Below are positions 27,187-36,209 of a stretch of DNA of 64,000 nt, piece by piece. The notes under the pieces were generated by a model. It made no database searches and was not told the DNA's origin. It saw nothing but the letters and a program-made list of their open reading frames with translations. Source of the stretch: CBDEGU01 sp965238045 (lineage in GTDB: Bacteria > Acidobacteriota > Terriglobia > Bryobacterales > UBA6623); the NCBI GenBank assembly GCA_965238045.1, contig CBDEGU010000012.1, positions 620,001 to 684,000 on the forward strand, given 5' to 3'. The position numbers and the translations under genes are program-made. Within the stretch, counting starts at the first letter, position 1; every line of letters begins with the position of its first letter.

Positions 27187-27771
27187 ATGTCTCGCAGCTA
27201 TCCTTCTCATCCGGTGCCGGGCGTGGGGGCGGTGATCCTCGATGGTGACCGGGTAGTTCTGGTTCGCCGCGGCCGGGAGCCGCTCAAGGGGTTTTGGTCG
27301 ATTCCCGGCGGGGGGCTGGAACTCGGCGAATCTCTCCTCGACGCCGTGCGGCGTGAAGTTCGCGAAGAGGTCGGTCTTGAGATCGAAGTCCTCGGGATGG
27401 TGGAGATCTTCGAAAGGATTCTGCGCGACGGCGACCAGAGGGTGCAATATCACTATGTGCTCATCGATTATCTTTGCGAGCCCGCGATCGGCGGGGGACG
27501 TGAAGAAACCGGCGAGCAAATCCAGGACCGTCAGCCCCGCGCGGCAATCGACGGCGCCGCAATGGGAACTGGGGACAGGGAGATTGCAGGGGACGGGCTT
27601 GGTGCGGGCCGGGTCGATGCAGGACTCGCCCCGCTGCGGGCTCGGGATGATGCCGAGGAGGCTCGCTGGGTTCCCCGCAAGGAACTGCCGCGATTCCGGC
27701 TCACCGAGGGAACGCTCGCCGTGATCGAAAAAGCCTTCGAGATGCGGGAGCAGCTTCGGGCCAAACCCTGA
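27187..27771 (+). CDS. Nudix hydrolase
   Basis: 194 residues from ATG 27187, chosen because PVPGVGAVI, the usual Nudix N-terminal strand, follows directly. The Nudix box is complete: GGGLELGESLLDAVRREVRE followed by EVGL, matching G-x5-E-x7-REUxEExGU. The enzyme hydrolyses a nucleoside diphosphate linked to another moiety; which one cannot be told. Between YLCEPAIGG and EEARWVP there is an extra ~55-residue low-complexity insertion encoded by GGGGACAGGGAG-type DNA, absent from ordinary Nudix proteins of about 140 residues. It lies between lexA and mutS2. Confidence 0.9.
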   Translation: MSRSYPSHPVPGVGAVILDGDRVVLVRRGREPLKGFWSIPGGGLELGESLLDAVRREVREEVGLEIEVLGMVEIFERILRDGDQRVQYHYVLIDYLCEPAIGGGREETGEQIQDRQPRAAIDGAAMGTGDREIAGDGLGAGRVDAGLAPLRARDDAEEARWVPRKELPRFRLTEGTLAVIEKAFEMREQLRAKP

Positions 27772-27933
27772 GCGTCGGCCGCGGACCGACTGCGGGATCG
27801 CATCGCATTGCATCAGGGCGACCGCGTTGGGAGATCGTTTTTTGACGGGAGGCTTCGTGATTCGCCGCGAGTCTCCAGCGAACACTGCCCGCGGCGCATA
27901 CTACGGCGCTACAGTACGACGCTGTATGGAACC

Positions 27934-30429
27934 ATGCTGCACACTGCTCAAGAATCGCTAGAACTTCCGGTTTTGCTAGACATCCTGAAGCGCTACCTCG
28001 CCGGCCCGCTGGGTGAATGGCAGTTGGAAGAGTTCCGCGAAAGCTGCACGCGGTCCTCGCGGCGCGAAGCCGTGGAGACCCTCGCCGCAGTGGACGAAGC
28101 GATGCAGATTCTCGCCCGCTCGGGCGGAGAAGACAAGACGCGGGGCGGCGGGGAAGGCGGAGACAGGGAAACTGGCGGCGGGGAAAGCGGCGGCAGGGAA
28201 GCCGGGGCCGGGGATGTGATTCTGCCTCGATTCCGCGGTCTTCGGGACATGCGCGAGGCGGTGGATCGTCTGCGAGCCGAGGGGGTGGTGCTCGAAGGAC
28301 AGCAGATCCACGGCATCATTGAACTGCTCGACCGCGCCCAGGAAACTCGCCTGCGCTTGAGGGCATGCACCCGGAAATCATCGCGGCTCGCGGGCTATGC
28401 CCGGCGATTGGGCGATTTCACCGTCCTGCTGCGCCAGCTATCGGGCAAGGTGCTCGGCAATGGCGAGCTGGCCGACGACGCGAGTCCGGAACTTGGCAAA
28501 ATTCGCCACCGCATCGAGCGTCAGCGCCAAGCCGTCCACACAACGCTCGAGCAGTTTGTCCGCAAGCACTACGACGAGGGCGTGCTGCAGGAAGACTACG
28601 TCACGATCCGCAACGGGCGATTGATCGTGCCGGTGAAGAGCAGCCGCAAGTGGCGGGTCGAAGGCGTTGTTCATGGCACAAGTTCGACTGGCCAGACGAT
28701 CTTCGTCGAGCCGGTCGCCTCGATCGAACTCAACAACCAGATCGTGGAACTGCTCGAGCAGGAGCAGATCGAAATTCACCGTATTCTGCGGGAGATGACT
28801 CAGCGCCTGCGGGGCGAACGCGAGGCCATTGCGGCGGCACTGCTGACGCTGGCGCAACTCGAACTGCTTTTCGCCAAGGCGCGCTTCGGAGCCGGTTTCG
28901 GTTGCTCGATTCCCTCGTTCAACGACGAAGGCGTGTTCGAGTTGCGGCTCAAGAACGCGCGGCACCCTCTTCTCATGGACGTGCTCTCTGGCCAGGGCCG
29001 TTCGATCACGCCGCTTTCGCTGACCCTGAACCGGGACCGCCGCGTGCTGCTGATCAGCGGCCCGAACGCGGGCGGCAAAACGGTGGTGCTCAAGACCGTG
29101 GGACTGCTCACGCTGATGGCGCGGGCCGGACTGCCGGTTCCAGCCGATGAAGCGGAGTTTCCGTGGTTTGACCGCGTACTAGCGGACATTGGTGATTCCC
29201 AGTCGATAGCGGAAAGCCTGAGCACGTTTTCGGCGCACGTCGAGAAGCTGAAACGCATGCTCGAACAATCGCAGGCCCGCTCGCTGGTTCTGCTCGATGA
29301 ACTGGGCGCGGCGACCGACCCGGAAGAGGGCGGCGCGCTGGGGACGGCGGTGGTCGATCATTTTCTGCAAACCGGGGGCTTCACAATCGCTTCCACGCAT
29401 CTGCCGGCGTTGAAGGTCTACGCCGCTACGACCAGCGGAGTCGAGAACGCAGCCGTCGGTTTCGACGAAGAGACGCTCGCTCCCAACTACAAGCTTCTGC
29501 TCGGCGTTCCGGGGCAGTCCGCCGGATTGGCGATGGCCGAGCGGCTGGGCATTCCCGTGGCTGTGATCGTCCGCGCCCGCCAGGCAATGAGCACGCACGC
29601 CGAGGACACCGTCGCGTTCCTGCGGCAGCTCCACCAGAAGGTACGCGAGATGGAGGAGGCCCAGCAGCACTACCGGCAAGCCGAACGAAGCTTTCGCGAA
29701 CGCGAAAGCGAACTGGCCCTAGAAAGCAAGAAGCGGCTGGCTTCTAAAATCAAAGGACTGGAAAGAGACGTCGAACGCCATATCCAGCGATTCGAGAGCG
29801 AAAGCCGTCAGATGCTCGCTCAACTGGCGGAGACTGGCGGGTCCCGCCGTGCTCAAACCAGCGCCCGCAAGGCCGTGCGGGGAATGCAGCGCGAACTGAG
29901 GGCAGAGTTGCAGGCCGTCACGGGACAGCAACCATCGAGCATGACCGCTCCGGCCGGGCTCGTCCTCGAAGCGGGCGCGATGGTGCGGCTTGGAACTCTC
30001 AACGCCACCGGACGCATTCTGCGGGAAATGACCGGCGAGCAGTGGGAGGTCGAGGTCGGACAACTGCGCCTGCGAGTGTCGCGCGAGGAGATTGCGGAAG
30101 TACTGCCCCCGGCCGCCGCCGTGCCCGCGAAGCTTTCCAGCGGCATCACTTTCCACGCCGCGGTGAAGACGAAGACCCCCGAGTCTCTTTCGGAAGTGAA
30201 CGTCATCGGACACGATGCGGAAAGCGCCCGCTCGGTCGTGGATAAGTTTCTCGATGACGCTGTCCTCGCCCAGATCCAGCGCCTGCGCATCATCCACGGT
30301 CACGGCATGAATGTCTTGCGGAACACGCTCTGGAAGATGTTCGCCGATCACCCGCATGTCGAACGCTTCTATCAAGCCGAGCAGCGAGAAGGCGGAGGGG
30401 GCGCGACGATTGTCGAGGTGCGGCTGTGA
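27934..30429 (+). CDS. mutS2: Endonuclease MutS2
   Basis: 831 residues from ATG 27934 (HTAQESLELPVLLDIL, a typical MutS2 opening); an in-frame ATG at 27808 adds a non-conserved stretch. Order: core/lever domains, P-loop GPNAGGKTVVLKT (about 376-388), Walker B LVLLDELGAATDPEEG, a long coiled coil (about 560-640), and a C-terminal Smr nuclease domain with VNVIGHDAESA and IIHGHGMNVLR. MutS2 proteins suppress recombination or rescue collided ribosomes. Residues about 65-94 are a glycine/glutamate-rich insert (GGGEGGDRETGGGESGG) encoded by repetitive DNA, unusual for the family. Confidence 0.95.
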   Translation: MLHTAQESLELPVLLDILKRYLAGPLGEWQLEEFRESCTRSSRREAVETLAAVDEAMQILARSGGEDKTRGGGEGGDRETGGGESGGREAGAGDVILPRFRGLRDMREAVDRLRAEGVVLEGQQIHGIIELLDRAQETRLRLRACTRKSSRLAGYARRLGDFTVLLRQLSGKVLGNGELADDASPELGKIRHRIERQRQAVHTTLEQFVRKHYDEGVLQEDYVTIRNGRLIVPVKSSRKWRVEGVVHGTSSTGQTIFVEPVASIELNNQIVELLEQEQIEIHRILREMTQRLRGEREAIAAALLTLAQLELLFAKARFGAGFGCSIPSFNDEGVFELRLKNARHPLLMDVLSGQGRSITPLSLTLNRDRRVLLISGPNAGGKTVVLKTVGLLTLMARAGLPVPADEAEFPWFDRVLADIGDSQSIAESLSTFSAHVEKLKRMLEQSQARSLVLLDELGAATDPEEGGALGTAVVDHFLQTGGFTIASTHLPALKVYAATTSGVENAAVGFDEETLAPNYKLLLGVPGQSAGLAMAERLGIPVAVIVRARQAMSTHAEDTVAFLRQLHQKVREMEEAQQHYRQAERSFRERESELALESKKRLASKIKGLERDVERHIQRFESESRQMLAQLAETGGSRRAQTSARKAVRGMQRELRAELQAVTGQQPSSMTAPAGLVLEAGAMVRLGTLNATGRILREMTGEQWEVEVGQLRLRVSREEIAEVLPPAAAVPAKLSSGITFHAAVKTKTPESLSEVNVIGHDAESARSVVDKFLDDAVLAQIQRLRIIHGHGMNVLRNTLWKMFADHPHVERFYQAEQREGGGGATIVEVRL

Positions 30430-30460
30430 TGGCTGGCCGGCAAGCCTTCTTCACTGTGAG

Positions 30461-30542
30461 CCTTAACCAACCATGCGCCTTAACCAACCGTGTGCCTTCA
30501 CCCCGTGCCGCTACCCCGTGCTGCTACCCCGTGCTGTTACTC
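30461..30542. repeat. Degenerate minisatellite between convergent genes
   Basis: Two copies of a 17-bp unit (GCCTTAACCAACCrTGy) run into 13- to 15-bp units of the type TGCTACCCCG. The last unit overlaps the stop codon of the PQQ dehydrogenase gene. Confidence 0.6.
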
Positions 30543-32150
30543 CGGCGCGAATAGCCCGAACGTGAACACGTCGGACTGGGCGGCGATGGTTACGTACTGT
30601 TTTCCGTCGATGGCCCAGGTGATCGGTGAGGCGAAGATCGAGTGCCCCATGCTGAAGTGCCAGAGGTCCTCGCCCGTTCTGGCGTCGAGGGCGACGAGAT
30701 TGCCATCGTCGTCTCCGGCGAAGATGAGTCCGCCGGCGGTTGAGACCATACCGGCCCAGGCCTTGCCGGGGCCGGGCATCTTGTATTCCCACTTTGTTTC
30801 CACCGTCGCCGGGTCGATGGCTCGCAGGTAGAACTCACCCGGCTCGGCGGGAATCTGCGCGCCGCCGGTCCCGCGAAATCCGCTGTCGGGCACGGGCTCC
30901 TTCGACGAGCTGTAGTAGATGTCGCACTGCTCGAGAGTGACCACATAGAGCAGGCCCGTTTCGGGGATATAGGTGGGAGACATCCAGTTGCTGGCGCCCC
31001 GCACCGACGGGCACACCCGGACGCCGGTTGGCGTGGGCGTCATGCCGGGCAACTCCTTGGGACGTCCGTTTTCGTCGAGACCTGAAGCCCAGTTGAGCCG
31101 TTCGACAAAGGGCTCGCCGAGCAGGAATTCACCGGTCTCGCGGTCGAGCACGTAGAAGAAGCCGTTGCGATTGGCCTGCAAGAGGACCTTGCGCGTCTTG
31201 CCCCGAAATTCCATGTCCACGAGAACGGGAGTTTCATTCGCGTCCCAGTCCCACACATCGTGAGGGGTGAACTGGAAATACCATTTCATCTCGCCGGTGT
31301 CGGCGTCGAGCGCGACGACGCTGTCGGAGTAGAGATTATCGCCCTCGCGGCGGCCGCCGTAGAAGTCCGGCCAGGGGTTGCCGGTGGGCCAATAGATTAG
31401 ATTCAACTCCGGGTCGAAGGAGCCAACGGTCCAGGTAGGCGCGCCGCCCCATTTCGACGGGAATCCGCCCCAGGTCTCCGAACCCGGTTCACCTTCGGCG
31501 GGAACGGTCCAGAAACGCCACAACTCTTCGCCGGTATCGGCCGAGAGCGCCGCCACGAAACCTCGCTGACCCGAACCGCCGCCTCCGACGCCGACCAGGA
31601 TTTCGTTCTTCAGCGCCAGCGGTGCGACCGAGGAGTGATAGCCCTCCTTGCTGGAAGCGAATTCACGGTCCCAGAGCAGGGCGCCGGTGACCCGGTGAAG
31701 GGCGACCAGATGAGCGTCGCTGGTGATGAGGTAAATCCGGTCGCCGAGAATGGCGACGCCGCGATTGGCGCGCTGCCGCTCGGCGTCGTCGGCGAAATAT
31801 CCCCAGAGCTTGCGGCCGGTTCTGGCGTCGAGCGCGTGGACTTCGTTCGTGTTGGTGACATACATGATGCCGTCGTGCACGATCGGACTGGGTTCAAGCC
31901 GCTTCGCGTCGCGAAAATGATAGACCCATTTCGCGACGAGGGATTTCACGTTGCGGCGGTTGATTTGCTCAAGCGGACTATGGCGCTGCGAGGCGTAATC
32001 GCCGGCGTAGGTGAGCCACTCGTCGCCGGGTCCTTTGAGAATATCTTCGTAGCGGACTTGGGCGGGGAGCGAAATCGCCGAGCTGAAAAGCGCGGCGGTG
32101 AGACACATTGCCGCGATGCGCGATTTGCTGGTTATGGGACTGAATTTCAT
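30537..32150 (-). CDS. Exported PQQ-dependent dehydrogenase-like protein
   Basis: 537 residues. The signal peptide is about residues 1-30 (AALFSSAISLPAQ). The eight-bladed PQQ propeller has repeated ALDARTGRKLWGY / AL-ADTGEELWRFW motifs, WLTYAGDYASQRHSP near the start, and GDDDGNLVALDARTGEDLWH near the end. It should oxidise an alcohol or sugar in the periplasm and pass electrons to cytochrome c; no haem domain is fused, and the cytochrome gene directly upstream is the probable partner. A 16-bp tandem duplication lies across its start codon. Confidence 0.88.
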   Translation of the reverse strand: MKFSPITSKSRIAAMCLTAALFSSAISLPAQVRYEDILKGPGDEWLTYAGDYASQRHSPLEQINRRNVKSLVAKWVYHFRDAKRLEPSPIVHDGIMYVTNTNEVHALDARTGRKLWGYFADDAERQRANRGVAILGDRIYLITSDAHLVALHRVTGALLWDREFASSKEGYHSSVAPLALKNEILVGVGGGGSGQRGFVAALSADTGEELWRFWTVPAEGEPGSETWGGFPSKWGGAPTWTVGSFDPELNLIYWPTGNPWPDFYGGRREGDNLYSDSVVALDADTGEMKWYFQFTPHDVWDWDANETPVLVDMEFRGKTRKVLLQANRNGFFYVLDRETGEFLLGEPFVERLNWASGLDENGRPKELPGMTPTPTGVRVCPSVRGASNWMSPTYIPETGLLYVVTLEQCDIYYSSSKEPVPDSGFRGTGGAQIPAEPGEFYLRAIDPATVETKWEYKMPGPGKAWAGMVSTAGGLIFAGDDDGNLVALDARTGEDLWHFSMGHSIFASPITWAIDGKQYVTIAAQSDVFTFGLFAPE

Positions 32151-32176
32151 TGCTTCACCATTTCATTGCTTCACCG
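32145..32176. repeat. 16-bp tandem duplication at a gene junction
   Basis: TTTCATTGCTTCACC plus one base is present twice (32145-32160, 32161-32176). One copy carries the start codon of the PQQ gene, the other the stop codon of the cytochrome gene; each contains CAATGAAA on the minus strand. Confidence 0.85.
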
Positions 32177-32957
32177 GCTCCCGAAGAGACTGCCGGCTCA
32201 GGAACGCCAGCAGGTCCCGCAGTTGCTGCTCTGAAAGCCGCTCGGCGTAGTCGCCGGGCATTAACGATTTCGCGGCATAGCGGACTTCAACCAGATCCCT
32301 CTTTTGCAGGAAATGAAGCTTTCCGCCGGCATCAAAGAGCCGCAGAGAATAGTTGTTCTCCAGCTTGGCGGCACCCTTGATCGTGAGACCCCGGCGGGTG
32401 CGCGCCTCGACCGCTCGGAAACCCTCGCTGATGCGCGCGCTCGGTTCGAGGAGAGCCTCCCGGAGCTGATCGGCGCGAAGCATGCGGCCGATGTTGGTGA
32501 GGTCGGGCCCGGTGACTCCGCCTTTTCCACGAATCATGTGGCAGCGGGAACACGCTCCGGTTCCCCAGTAGATATCGGCGCCGGCCGCCGGGTCGCCAGG
32601 AACGACGGTCTCGATTGCGGGCGCGCTCAGGCTTCTCACAAAGGCGACGAGCCTCCAGAGTTCGTCGCCGGGCAAGGGAAATCCCGGCATGTCGGCGCCG
32701 CGAACGCCGTTCTTGATGGAGTCGAATAACTGGCCGTCAGTGGCGCGGCGGGTTTCCCGTCCCGAGATCAGGCTGGGTCCGCGTCCGCCTTCGCCATGGG
32801 GGCCGTGGCAGGCACTGCACTTCTCGAGAAAGAGCACGCGGCCGGCATCGACGGCGCCGGGAGTGCCGGCAAGCGGATTTTCCCTCGCGCCGGGCTGCTG
32901 AGCGGCAAGCGAAAGACAAGCCGCCACGGCGATGCTGACCAGGCGGGAGGAGGCCAT
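32163..32957 (-). CDS. Periplasmic di-haem cytochrome c
   Basis: 264 residues from ATG 32957, which begins a clear signal peptide (LVSIAVAACLSLAAQQ). Two c-type haem sites: CSACH (47-51) with the MPGFPLPGDELW distal region, and CSRCH (136-140) followed by a domain seen at the C-terminus of PVC-type dehydrogenases (TIKGAAKLENNYSLRLFDAGG). It would carry electrons from the PQQ dehydrogenase encoded 12 bp downstream. Same strand, probable operon. Confidence 0.9.
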   Translation of the reverse strand: MASSRLVSIAVAACLSLAAQQPGARENPLAGTPGAVDAGRVLFLEKCSACHGPHGEGGRGPSLISGRETRRATDGQLFDSIKNGVRGADMPGFPLPGDELWRLVAFVRSLSAPAIETVVPGDPAAGADIYWGTGACSRCHMIRGKGGVTGPDLTNIGRMLRADQLREALLEPSARISEGFRAVEARTRRGLTIKGAAKLENNYSLRLFDAGGKLHFLQKRDLVEVRYAAKSLMPGDYAERLSEQQLRDLLAFLSRQSLREPVKQ

Positions 32958-33040
32958 CGGCCGCGACAGGCGGCCTTGGCCGGCCGCGGCGGGCCGCTGG
33001 CGGAGGGCCAGGCGGATTTCGCGAGGACAGATCATGCGGG

Positions 33041-33463
33041 CTAACCTGGCGAGACCTTTCCGCCCGCGGCGGGGACCGGCGGGGAGAGAAAGAGTTTTTC
33101 GGTGTCTTTGTTGAGCAGGACCCAGAGGCCATAGATGCCCAAGGCGGTGCCGATCGGGACATTGAGCAGATTGAGCGCCGACAGAACGATGCTCAGAATA
33201 CGCGCCCAAGGCTGGTACTTGAGCAGGCCGACACCCGCCGCGATTCCCGGAATCGAGCAGACGACGATCAGTCCCACGAGGATGGTGGCAATCGCGCCGA
33301 TGATGGGAATCGCCAGTATGGCTTCCCGGTTTTCTTGCATTGCCGCGCCCGCGATTCCGAGCGCGCCTAATCCGAAGATGACCACGAATAAACCCGCCAC
33401 GAGCAGGCCGAAGGCCCCGCCAACGATGAAGAGAATACCCAAGATCCGCACATGATCTGTCAT
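33041..33463 (-). CDS. Small four-helix membrane protein
   Basis: 140 residues. AGGAGG, 7 bp before ATG 33463, fixes the start. Hydrophobic segments lie at about 8-32, 48-75, 82-100 and 105-120, with a cytoplasmic tail. No family is recognised with confidence; similar small integral proteins of unknown function are common in Acidobacteriota. It may be co-transcribed with the cytochrome and PQQ genes downstream. Confidence 0.8.
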   Translation of the reverse strand: MTDHVRILGILFIVGGAFGLLVAGLFVVIFGLGALGIAGAAMQENREAILAIPIIGAIATILVGLIVVCSIPGIAAGVGLLKYQPWARILSIVLSALNLLNVPIGTALGIYGLWVLLNKDTEKLFLSPPVPAAGGKVSPG

Positions 33464-33590
33464 CAAGGCCTCCTTTGGCGACGGCGGGGTTATTGTAGCC
33501 CGGAAGGATGCGCGGCGCAAGCGTTTGCTTGCCAGTTCGCGACATATGTTCTTGGCAGTTGCCGGGCTCTGTGGTTCTGCTTATCCCGCC

Positions 33591-34751
33591 TCAGGTCAAG
33601 TCCATTGGAAAATGATCGAGGGCGGTGACACCTTCGGGTGTCACCAGGTAGTTATGCTCCAGCCGAAGGCCGCCCCCCATCGCCTCGGCGTAGAGAGCGG
33701 GTTCGCAGGCGAGCACCTCGCGCTCTTGAATCACATGCTCGCTTCCGGGCGTCAGCCAGGGCAACTCCCATCCGGCCATGCCGACCCCATGGCCGGCATG
33801 ATGCCAGAAAGAACCCGAGGCGGGTTCGAACTTGTCGAGATGGGTCTTGATGGCGTGATAGACCTCTTTCGCCGGCACGCCGGGGGCAATCGTGCGGCGG
33901 GCGATTTCATGCGCTTCCATCACCTGCGCCCAGGCGTCCTGCTGCATTTGCGTGGGCCGTCCGACCGAAAAAGTGCGCGTGAAATCACACATATACCCCT
34001 GATAGAGCGGGAACGTATCGAAGATATAGAGATCGCCCGGCTGCACGCGGCGGCTGATCGGCGGCCCGCCGCCCTTGATCGCGCGCAGCCCGCAGGCAAA
34101 GTCACCCGCCAGCTCGACCGATGTCTCGGCCTGGGCCACCATGGCCTGGTAGTAGATCGAGTAGGCCTTGTATTCGGTCATGCCGGGCTCGAGGCGCGCT
34201 TTGACGGCGGCCAATCCGGCTTCGACCAGCCCCACGGCCGCGCGCATGCATTCGATCTCGTCGGGGTCTTTCTGCCGCCGCATTTGGTCGAGCGCGGGCG
34301 TGAGGTTCTCGGGATTCTCCCTCGTCAGCTCACCGAAAACCGAGGTGAGAGCGAAACTCGCCGACTCGAACTCCATCCCCAGCCGGCCGCCCCAGGGGAT
34401 GAGTTTCGCGGCCGCGCGGCGGGTCAGTTCGGCCACGTCCTGGCTCCAGGCCGTCGATACATTGTCCCTTTCGAGGCTGAGGAAGCGGTACATCTCGACT
34501 TCATCGGCGGCCGCGGCGGGCGGCTCATCCGGCCCTGCGATCGGGGCATCGGTCAGGAGCACGCTACGGCCCGATTCGCTCAAGAGGAAGGCGTGCGGAC
34601 GGGCCGGGTTCACCAGCACGCCGGAGAAGTAATAGATCGTTTTGGGGTTGGTCAGAACCGCCAGGCCTATCGCGCCGACCTCCATCAACTTCAACAGACG
34701 GCTTTGACGTTCACGACAGTTTTCGAGCTTGAGCATAAAGCGCTTCAGCAT
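33591..34751 (-). CDS. M24 family metallopeptidase (Xaa-Pro aminopeptidase-like)
   Basis: 386 residues. N-terminal creatinase-like domain (about 1-135), then the pita-bread catalytic domain. Metal ligands are visible in order: Asp in IFDTFPLY and YMCDFTRTF, His in HHAGHGVG, Glu in LACEPALY, and Glu in LRLEHNYLVT. It probably removes an N-terminal residue preceding proline, using two metal ions. The start at 34751 has AGGG just upstream; ATG 34736 is possible. It marks the last conserved gene before the accessory region. Confidence 0.92.
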   Translation of the reverse strand: MLKRFMLKLENCRERQSRLLKLMEVGAIGLAVLTNPKTIYYFSGVLVNPARPHAFLLSESGRSVLLTDAPIAGPDEPPAAAADEVEMYRFLSLERDNVSTAWSQDVAELTRRAAAKLIPWGGRLGMEFESASFALTSVFGELTRENPENLTPALDQMRRQKDPDEIECMRAAVGLVEAGLAAVKARLEPGMTEYKAYSIYYQAMVAQAETSVELAGDFACGLRAIKGGGPPISRRVQPGDLYIFDTFPLYQGYMCDFTRTFSVGRPTQMQQDAWAQVMEAHEIARRTIAPGVPAKEVYHAIKTHLDKFEPASGSFWHHAGHGVGMAGWELPWLTPGSEHVIQEREVLACEPALYAEAMGGGLRLEHNYLVTPEGVTALDHFPMDLT

Positions 34752-34787
34752 AAGGCCCTACAAGGGAAGCTAAGTCATTGAAAAACT

Positions 34788-34810
34788 TGGTGCGGAGAGG
34801 GGGACTCGAA
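34788..34810 (-). other. tRNA 3' end fragment, candidate attachment site
   Basis: On the minus strand the segment reads TTCGAGTCCCCC then TCTCCGCACCA: T-loop, T-stem 3' strand, acceptor 3' strand and CCA. The 5' T-stem strand does not pair (AGAAG instead of GGGGG) and no D or anticodon arm exists, so it is not a functional tRNA gene. Such 3' ends are left at one border of elements integrated into tRNA genes. Confidence 0.6.
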
Positions 34811-34984
34811 CTTCTCACCCACATTGATTGCACGTAAGTTATTGATTCTACAAAATGGCAGAAGCGCAGAAAAGGCGAAAAAAGCATAGTCGTGGCACAT
34901 TTCTGGCACAGTGATCGGCTCGCGCTCCTGACGGATCCAGAATTCTCTCGAACCAGCGCCGGCATGATCAAGCTGCAGTTGTCG

Positions 34985-35003
34985 CCGTGCAAATTTTGCA
35001 CGG
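34985..35003 (+). repeat. Interspersed dyad repeat, copy 1
   Basis: CCGTGCAA-ATT-TTGCACGG, followed by ATGGG. It is a perfect 8-bp dyad, 32 bp upstream of ATG 35036. Same family as 36135, 36485 and 52023. Confidence 0.75.
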
Positions 35004-35035
35004 ATGGGATATGACCCCAAAGGCCAACTGGTAGG

Positions 35036-35743
35036 ATGAGTGCCGACCGGTATCGTAGCACCATTGCTATGAGCGAAGACGTAATCGAGTTCCGTCGTCT
35101 GCCCGTGACTCTCGACGAATTGTTCTCCTCTGTTTATGGTTCCGAGAAGAATGCACCGGATACCTGCCCCAAGGTCGGGAGCGACGAGATGGTTCCTATT
35201 TTAGACGGCCATGCTGACGTCGAGTGGCTGGGCAGTGATGGCAAGATCGTTCACGGAATAGTACCGTTCAGGCCGTTCGAATGGCGCTGCGGGACCTGCG
35301 GTTATCGGTGGCCGGAAGAGCACCCTGAGGACCCTGAAGAGGCGAAGGAGCGGGAAGCGAGACGACACTCTGAGCGGACCGAACACTCGCTGAAGACGTA
35401 CGCTCGCCTGACGGCGCTGGCAAAAGAGGCTCCGAAATATCCCTCTGCCTTCGTCGATCGGGTCCTGAAACGAACCACCCGTCCTGGCGACCGCAGTTAC
35501 GGAGTGCGCTTCCCGTGGGGACGAGCAATTGTTGAGAAGACGACCAAACTCATCCACGAGGCGGGGGCACCGGAGTTCTGCGTCCGGATACCTGGACCTT
35601 GGAACAACCCGCCAGAGGATGCGTCCGAACGAGAGGATGAGTCGATCACCATGGCTTTGCGCCACGAGAGCAGACACGGAGACGGTCCCGACACGGCGCA
35701 CGCGGGTTCGGCTGCGCAAGCAAGCCTCAGGCATAGAGGATAA
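35036..35743 (+). CDS. Hypothetical protein with a zinc-ribbon-like CxxC
   Basis: 235 residues; an internal start (ATG 35069, SEDVIEF) is also possible. No family is recognised. The central part has FEWRCGTCGYRWPEEH, one knuckle of a zinc-ribbon type (CGxCGYxW), in a context rich in charged residues. The C-terminal 50 residues are low in complexity. A GGTAGG precedes the ATG and a dyad repeat lies 32 bp upstream. The overlapping frames make this call less than certain. Confidence 0.5.
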   Translation: MSADRYRSTIAMSEDVIEFRRLPVTLDELFSSVYGSEKNAPDTCPKVGSDEMVPILDGHADVEWLGSDGKIVHGIVPFRPFEWRCGTCGYRWPEEHPEDPEEAKEREARRHSERTEHSLKTYARLTALAKEAPKYPSAFVDRVLKRTTRPGDRSYGVRFPWGRAIVEKTTKLIHEAGAPEFCVRIPGPWNNPPEDASEREDESITMALRHESRHGDGPDTAHAGSAAQASLRHRG

Positions 35744-35752
35744 AATATAGGG

Positions 35753-35947
35753 ATGGGTATCGATCCAAGCGAAGCTGGGCGGCTGCTATCGAGTTTGCGG
35801 CAAAACCACCGAGGCGGTCGGCCCAAGAAGCTACGGAATTGCGCCTACTGCCGAAAAGAAATGGGCACCGTCGACCTGAGACTCCACCAGCCGCGTTGTC
35901 CCGCCAGGATGCGCCCGTTGCGGCCTGAAAAACCCTGGAACTTTTAA
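35753..35947 (+). CDS. Small protein with a C2HC-type finger
   Basis: 64 residues, 9 bp after the previous gene. The middle contains CAYCRKEMGTVDLRLHQPRC, a C-x2-C-x11-H-x4-C arrangement that could bind zinc. The rest is basic. It may be co-expressed with the upstream gene. No function is assigned. Confidence 0.45.
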   Translation: MGIDPSEAGRLLSSLRQNHRGGRPKKLRNCAYCRKEMGTVDLRLHQPRCPARMRPLRPEKPWNF

Positions 35948-36134
35948 ATGCGGTCGTGAGCGCGGCGCGGCTGTCATTCCCGGCCCCATCCTGCCGCTGT
36001 CACTATAGCCCGTTCTGGTACGCTACCGGCCCTTAAGTGGCGTTTAGTGGCCCGTTACAGCGCTGTGGTTGTGAGACGAGCCACGTGGGTTCACCCACCC
36101 TCGCCTCCATACCCTCATCATCCTAGCGTGAAAT

Positions 36135-36152
36135 CTGTGCAAAATTGCACGG
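36135..36152 (+). repeat. Interspersed dyad repeat, copy 2
   Basis: CTGTGCAA-AA-TTGCACGG followed by ATCGG. One mismatch from the consensus arm. It lies 57 bp upstream of ATG 36210. Confidence 0.75.
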
Positions 36153-36209
36153 ATCGGAAGCCCCTGCGCCTTCATACTATCCTCGAAGCGCCACCCATCG
36201 GAGCGTCGC

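Noticed and set aside
32958..33545. N-terminal extension of the cytochrome c frame
   Set aside because: The extension overlaps the intact small membrane protein gene; a good signal peptide starts at 32957.
34788..34870. Functional tRNA gene
   Set aside because: Only the 3' T-loop and acceptor strand are present; there is no pairing 5' strand, anticodon arm or D arm.
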